Below are positions 59,271 to 64,000 of a stretch of 64,000 nt of DNA, piece by piece. Source of the DNA: Plantago major (Eukaryota > Streptophyta > Magnoliopsida > Lamiales > Plantaginaceae); the NCBI GenBank assembly GCA_026545765.1, contig CM048839.1, forward strand, positions 310,001-374,000, written 5' to 3'. The translations under genes and the position numbers were made by a program. Numbering within the stretch: position 1 is the first letter of the stretch; every line of letters starts with the position of its first letter. Under the pieces are notes generated by a model that was not told the origin of the DNA, did no database searches, and was given only the letters and a program-made list of their open reading frames with translations.

Positions 59271-60351
59271 TTCCAAGTATCTTAGTAGAAGATAGTTGTG
59301 GAACTATCGGTTGAGACTGTTGAGGAGGATCGTTCTTTGGTCCAATCCGCCTCTCGTAAGCAGAAAAAAGGTGTAATCCGTGCTTCGTAAGGTCCTTAAC
59401 TTAGTCTCCCCCCCCCCCCTCCCCCTTTCTTTTTTACCTTTGTTGCTGTCCGAGGGACAGGGTTCGGAGTACAACCAAGTTAAGAAAGAAAAGGGTATTT
59501 GTAAGCGAGACTAAGTGTAGACTGAGAACGTCGGCGTTGTACCTTTGGTAGGTTACGGGTTAATCCGTAGATGGGTGTCCTATCCGAACCAAACTCTCTT
59601 GTAAAGAGAAGGTCCGAAGGAAAACGTCCAAGTGGACGAGGGTCCACGTGTGGGCAAGTGATTTTAGCCTGGAAAAGTTCCGGGGCGTCCGACGGGTAGT
59701 CATCCGAGGCCTGAGTGTTGTCTTCCGCCGAAAGTGGGGAAGTTTGTTGTACGCGTATTTGTTATTGCAAAGTAAGTTTTTTGTACCGATTCGTCATTTC
59801 ACTTGATATTATTGTACTACACCGTTGGATGATTTTTTATCTACGATTGAGATTTAACCCCGAAAAATTGTGACGGTTGGAGTTCCAGATATAGCCCTCT
59901 ATAAATAGGGGCCTAAGTCGCTTTCATTCTTCACTTTTAGAGAGAAGATTTTTGTTCCTGAGCATATCCGAAGTATTTACACCCGATTCGAAGCGAGTCA
60001 AGAGAGGTCCGTAGTGCGTGTTTCTGTGCGAAGTCAGCTACCTTCCATCCAACCATCCGAATACAAGTAAGTTTGCTTCTTTCGTTGCGTGATTCCATTT
60101 CCTTTGTTAGTCGTCTTTTCCATTAAGCTGCTCGGATGTACGCCCATGATGCGTAGGTTAGTAATAGCCAATGTTTTGGCTATGTTGACTAACATCGAGT
60201 AACCATCTTACTGACTTCGAACTAACTTCGTCCGGCCGATTCGCTTTCTTGTCCCCGATTTTTAAATTTTTTCCTCCTTTTTTAATATACATAAACGGCC
60301 TCTCGGACTGCCATCTGAAAGCTTACGAAATTGCTTTCTCCTTTCCCTAGG
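59271..60351 (+). promoter_or_regulatory. Promoter and leader of the antisense gene
   Basis: A TATA box, CTATAAATAGGGG, lies at about 59899-59911. A possible 5' leader intron runs from GTAAGT at 60067 to CCCTAG at 60350, directly before the ATG at 60352. A C-rich run lies at 59407-59425. No other ORF is seen. The layout parallels the TATA-plus-leader before the truncated cassette at 2156. Confidence 0.6.
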
Positions 60352-63240
60352 ATGTCCGAGAGTGATAGTCAGAACCGATCCGATGCTGAGGGATATGTCT
60401 CCGACGCGTCATCTTTATCCGACAGCTCCGAGGAGATTGACATTGTTGGTGACGACGAGTCAGCAGAGCTGGAGCAATCTCCCCGTCCGAGCCGGGAAGA
60501 GCCCGAGGTAAGCTCCTTGCTTCGGTTAGTTGTTCCGAGTTCAGGGTCTCCGAAGCATCGGGATTACCTGCGAGTCTCTAATGTGCAGGGTGCTGGTGCG
60601 GCTCAAGAGACAAGCTCGCGGACTATAGGAGCTCGCCGTGCCTGGAAGGAGCCCGAACTTCCGGTAGAGATTCGATCCCTCATTCGCAACCTAGGTTATA
60701 ATTTTAGGAGTAACCCTAACCGAATTCCGTTCGTTCCGGATCCGCAGGAGCCTAACATCGAGGAGGTGCATGATACCTCCGAGGCGCCTCCCGAGTTAGG
60801 TATGTTCGAAGAAGGTGTTGAGGATCGGGTCCAAGTAGCTGTTCCCCTTCGGACGGTGGTAGAGTTGGGTTCGTCGTCCGAGGATGATAGAGTGGAGGAA
60901 GAGGTCCGGGCCAAAAATGTTGGTTCCGAAGAAGAGGAAGAAGAAGAAATACTGTCCGCCCATGTTTTTCGGAGGGCATCTGCTGGTCAAGCGGGCCCGA
61001 GCCACCAGATGACCGAAGAGGAGTTGCCCGAGGGGCTTAAGAGGGGCGAAGACGTGTTTCGAGTGAAGTTTCCTCGGTCAAGGGACGAAGTTACTCACCC
61101 TGATCCAGAGGGTGAATTGAATGACGATGGTACTTTCACCCTTCCTTCGATTATCTTGGCCGAGGAGGTGGAGGAACTTGAGGAAGTACGAGATTCCGAG
61201 TGGAAATTCTCGTTCGGACGAGTCACATGCTTTCTACAATCCGCCCGGATACATGCGCCCATGAAATAAGTCTCAGACATGGTGTGGCGCCGTGTCGTCC
61301 GAGTTCCTGGAGATTTTGAGCATCATGGGGTTAAGTCCGCATCAAATAATCCCCAACTCACTCGAAAACCTGATGTGCTTCGGGGTAATGTGTAAATATA
61401 AGGGCATCCCGGTCACATTTGATAACTTCCGAAAGTTGTTCAATATTAGTGTAAGTAATAGGAACACTTTGTTTTATACATTCGTATGTCGTCAAGCATA
61501 CACATTTTTCGTCGACCCCCTTTCTTCGTCGGGGATTCACTGGTGGAAGAGATACTTCTTCGTCCGGCCCGCTTTGAAACAAGGCCAATCCGAAGCTGAA
61601 AGGCCAAAGTGGCAATTTGAGAAGAAATTTTTTCGAGGCGTCGCCAGATCGAAACCTCCTACTCGTAACGTCCCTTTATGGATGCAAGCTCTCCATCGGA
61701 ATCAGGATCCGGAGAAATACTTCTTCCGAGGATTGATATGCCAACCTCTTCCTTATCTGGCCGGCTTTTCAGAGCCAAGTTTCTGTGATGGGAAGAAGGA
61801 CTTAAGTAAGTGTTTCCTCCGTCGGGCACGTGGTTGGTCTTCCGAGTCGGTGGTTACTTGCTTTGTTTGTGATTATAAATTGTAAGCTTTTGTTATCTTG
61901 CATCTTATTGTCACTCGGATGTGCAGATTTTTGGTTCGAGTACACCATGTCCACTATGCGAGAGTTGAAGAGGAAGCAGAATGCTGCTCAGAGAAAGGAG
62001 ATGGAGTAGGGTACTCGGACCCAAATTATCAAGACTTCCACTGTGCTGCCAATGGAGGAGCCTCGGAATGCCGCTGCTTTCCGAGCGGAAGAGATTCGGA
62101 GGGCCAGCAGGTGCCTGCATAATACTACCGGACAAGGGTAAGGTAGTCTGAAGGGGCCAAGAAACCTCCGAGATCTGTGTCTCGGGATCCCCCTGCCAGT
62201 GGCTCGAGCGCTGCGGCTGGACAAAAGCGTTCGTCCGAAGGTCCAATCCCTCCGGCCAAGAAGGGCAAGGGAAAGATGAGTGATCTGGAGCCGAGTTGGA
62301 TCTTGAGGTGGCTCGCGGTCACGAATCGGACCGGATTGCGAAATTGATCGCTGCTTAGCGCAAGGTTTGTTCGTTTAAGACGTGCTCCGTGGTGGCTGGT
62401 CGGAGGGCGACACTAGAGGAGGACCTGGCCAAGGCTGAGGCTGCTCGGGCGGTTAAGACGTCTCGGTTGAATAGTCTATCCGAGCGGCTGAAAAAGACTA
62501 TAGCTGCCAAGAAGGAGGCCGAGTCGGAGACGGCCAAAATGAAAAGCGCCATCCTAGCGTTGGAGAGGGACTTGAAAGTTCACCAAGACAGCTTGGATGA
62601 GTTCGTTGGCGTCTCCCGGAGCTTCAAAGATATGATGCTGAGTGAGCTGCTAAAGGTCCGGACAAGGGCCGTCCAGGATTTCTTGGGCTCGGACTCCTGC
62701 AAATTATTGCTCGAATCCAAGTATGACGAGGCTCGACAGGACGGGTTCGATGCGGCTGTGGGCCAGTTCCAGAGGAAAGGTTGGATTCCGAGTGGCTGTG
62801 ACTTGGAGGCTGAAGGCGTTTCTGCTTTCAAAGAGGCCGATGGTTCGGACTTTGCTCCAGAGGGTGTCTCGGATGAAGACTTGCTCCAATGCGAGTTTGT
62901 GGAGCTGGTCTGTGATGAGACAGAAGACAAGAAGTTCGACCATGGTGGTCCGTATCTTCCGCATTTCGTGCCCCGGCTGCTGATGTCTAGTGTCTTTGTT
63001 CCTTTGGATGACCACTTGGAGCACAACCGAGACTGGTTGACTTTGCCCGGGCCTGTCCAAGGTTTCGATCGGGACTTGGACTTGATGCAACGATGCCCTG
63101 CCTTCCTGAAAGAGTGTCAGGCTCGGAGAGATAGGAGGTTGGCCCAAGAAGCCAGAGAACGGGAGCAGGCACCTCCGGAGGGGGATGTCGGAGGCCCCTC
63201 CGGAACTCAGGCTGATTCATCCGAGCGGCGGAAAGAGTGA
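60352..63240 (+). pseudogene. Antisense extra gene (aORF) of the second Tat element
   Basis: From the ATG at 60352 the first exon is Ser/Glu-rich (MSESDSQ...SDSSEEIDIVGDDESAE). It has a stop at 61267-61269 and a frame break by 61292. It then has the conserved domain with SSEFLEILSIMGLSPHQIIP, LFNISVSNRNTLFY, HWWKRYFFVRP and FFRGLICQPLPYLAG. An intron at 61806-61926 (GTAAGT...GTGCAG) matches the first Tat copy. The next exon opens FWFEYTMSTMRE and is cut by TAG at 62007-62009. The last part has a long Ala/Glu/Lys/Arg helix and an acidic tail (CEFVELVCDETEDK, GGPYLPHFVP), ending at 63240. Not gag or pol; function unknown. Confidence 0.78.
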
Positions 63241-64000
63241 AGGCGGGGTATGCCCCGAATTTCTGTAATTGTGAGCCTTCGGGCCTTGAGACAATGTAAT
63301 ATCCTTCTTAGTCGATGTTTTGTATAACTTGCTTTATCTATACATTTGACTCGGTATCTGTGTTATGGGTCCGGGCTCGTAGGTGACTCGGAGCAACTTT
63401 TATTACTGGCTTGTGTTATTGCCCTTCCGAATGCATGCTTCTCCTTGCACATTTGAATTTGTAAAATTGATCAGTAACTCGAAGTTATCATTGTCTCGGC
63501 TTGTTCGGATAACGTGTCCGAGTCCACGAGGCCCAATTTCCCGGATGTTAATTGCCTTAAGTAAATTCTCCCTTTACTGGCTCGTGGGACGGTCGGACAT
63601 GGCGTTCGTCCGGATCATAACTCCAAATGTTTATTGCTGTGAGTAAACAGAAATGATTCGGAGCCATGTCTTCAAATGTTAACCATACAGAAAAAATTGG
63701 TTTTCCCAAAGCTGTAACAAATAGGACTAGTTCGGATGTTATCATCCTGTTCGGTCCGTAGGGACTTGGTGTGCCGTTCCGAATCATGTTGGCTTGTGAG
63801 AAGTGTAGACAGTCAGTAGAAAAGTTGAGTGACTTGCTACGGGTCACAGTCGGTACGGAGGTTATCATGGCAGCCTCGAGCTGACACATCTGAATGGGTA
63901 ATTCACTCAAGAAGGCCGGAAATGTGAAGGGATTTTTTTTTTTTTTTTTGGTTGGGCCAATAGCAGCCCAAGCGTTAGGCCCAAGTCCAGGCCCAAGCCC
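63241..64000 (+). other. Downstream region of the antisense gene
   Basis: Starts with AAGGCGGGGTATGCCCCG, shared with the end of the truncated cassette at 2588. No ORF of note. A 15-16 base T run near 63935 is followed by a GGCCCA-rich block (GGGCCAATAGCAGCCCAAGC...) resembling 2840-2880 in the first Tat element. This suggests that a similar additional cassette may begin beyond the window. Confidence 0.45.

Larger units (their letters stand above)
58304..64000 (-). mobile_element. Second Tat-type Ty3/gypsy element (3' portion), continuing beyond the window
   Basis: A 3' LTR at 58304-59256 is homologous to 18969-19874 and in the same orientation. A polypurine tract lies immediately to its right, then an antisense gene on the plus strand (60352-63240). 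The minus-strand pol and the 5' LTR must lie right of base 64000. It has the same architecture as the first Tat element, whose matching portion is partly off the left edge. Confidence 0.85.

Overview
This is nuclear DNA from a flowering plant, almost certainly a eudicot. The genes are intron-rich with GT-AG splice sites (one GC-AG), intergenic DNA is AT-rich, and the repeats belong to plant lineages: Tat and Athila Ty3/gypsy, Ty1/copia, CACTA, MULE and hAT. The sequence alone does not give the species. The gene set fits an asterid, but that is a guess.

Layout. (1) 1-19874 is a Tat-lineage Ty3/gypsy retrotransposon on the minus strand. Its 5' LTR is at 18969-19874 and its 3' end lies left of the window. 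A second element, an 8.26-kb Athila-type gypsy retrotransposon (4841-13102), sits inside its integrase gene and is flanked by a 5-bp duplication. The left part of the Tat element carries plus-strand (antisense) genes with their own TATA boxes. (2) 20-41 kb is an island of six host genes: a CPK4/11-type calcium-dependent protein kinase (+), plastid ribosomal protein L21 (+), a VTT/TMEM41-like membrane protein (-), a CYP716-family P450 (-), a VND7-like NAC factor (-) and a DnaJ/GPALPP nuclear-type protein (-). I could assemble all six into full reading frames from splice sites. (3) 40.8-58 kb is a transposon graveyard: a 734-bp MULE-type MITE, a decayed CACTA element with only its left end recognisable, a 6.9-kb MULE holding a smaller MULE-like element that in turn holds a hAT-like element, a copia 3' remnant and LINE scraps. 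(4) From 58304 to the window end lies the 3' LTR and antisense gene of another Tat element of the same family as the first.

How it fits together. The host genes look intact and independent; no operon-like logic applies. The retrotransposon genes are broken by stops and frameshifts. The most distinctive signal is the antisense gene found in two Tat copies. It is preceded by TATA boxes, shares one intron position between the copies and is partly duplicated in tandem. The other strong structural result is the three-level transposon nest at 49.6-56.5 kb, each level supported by its own target-site duplication.

All boundaries were read by eye; splice sites should be accurate to about one base. 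No database search was run.
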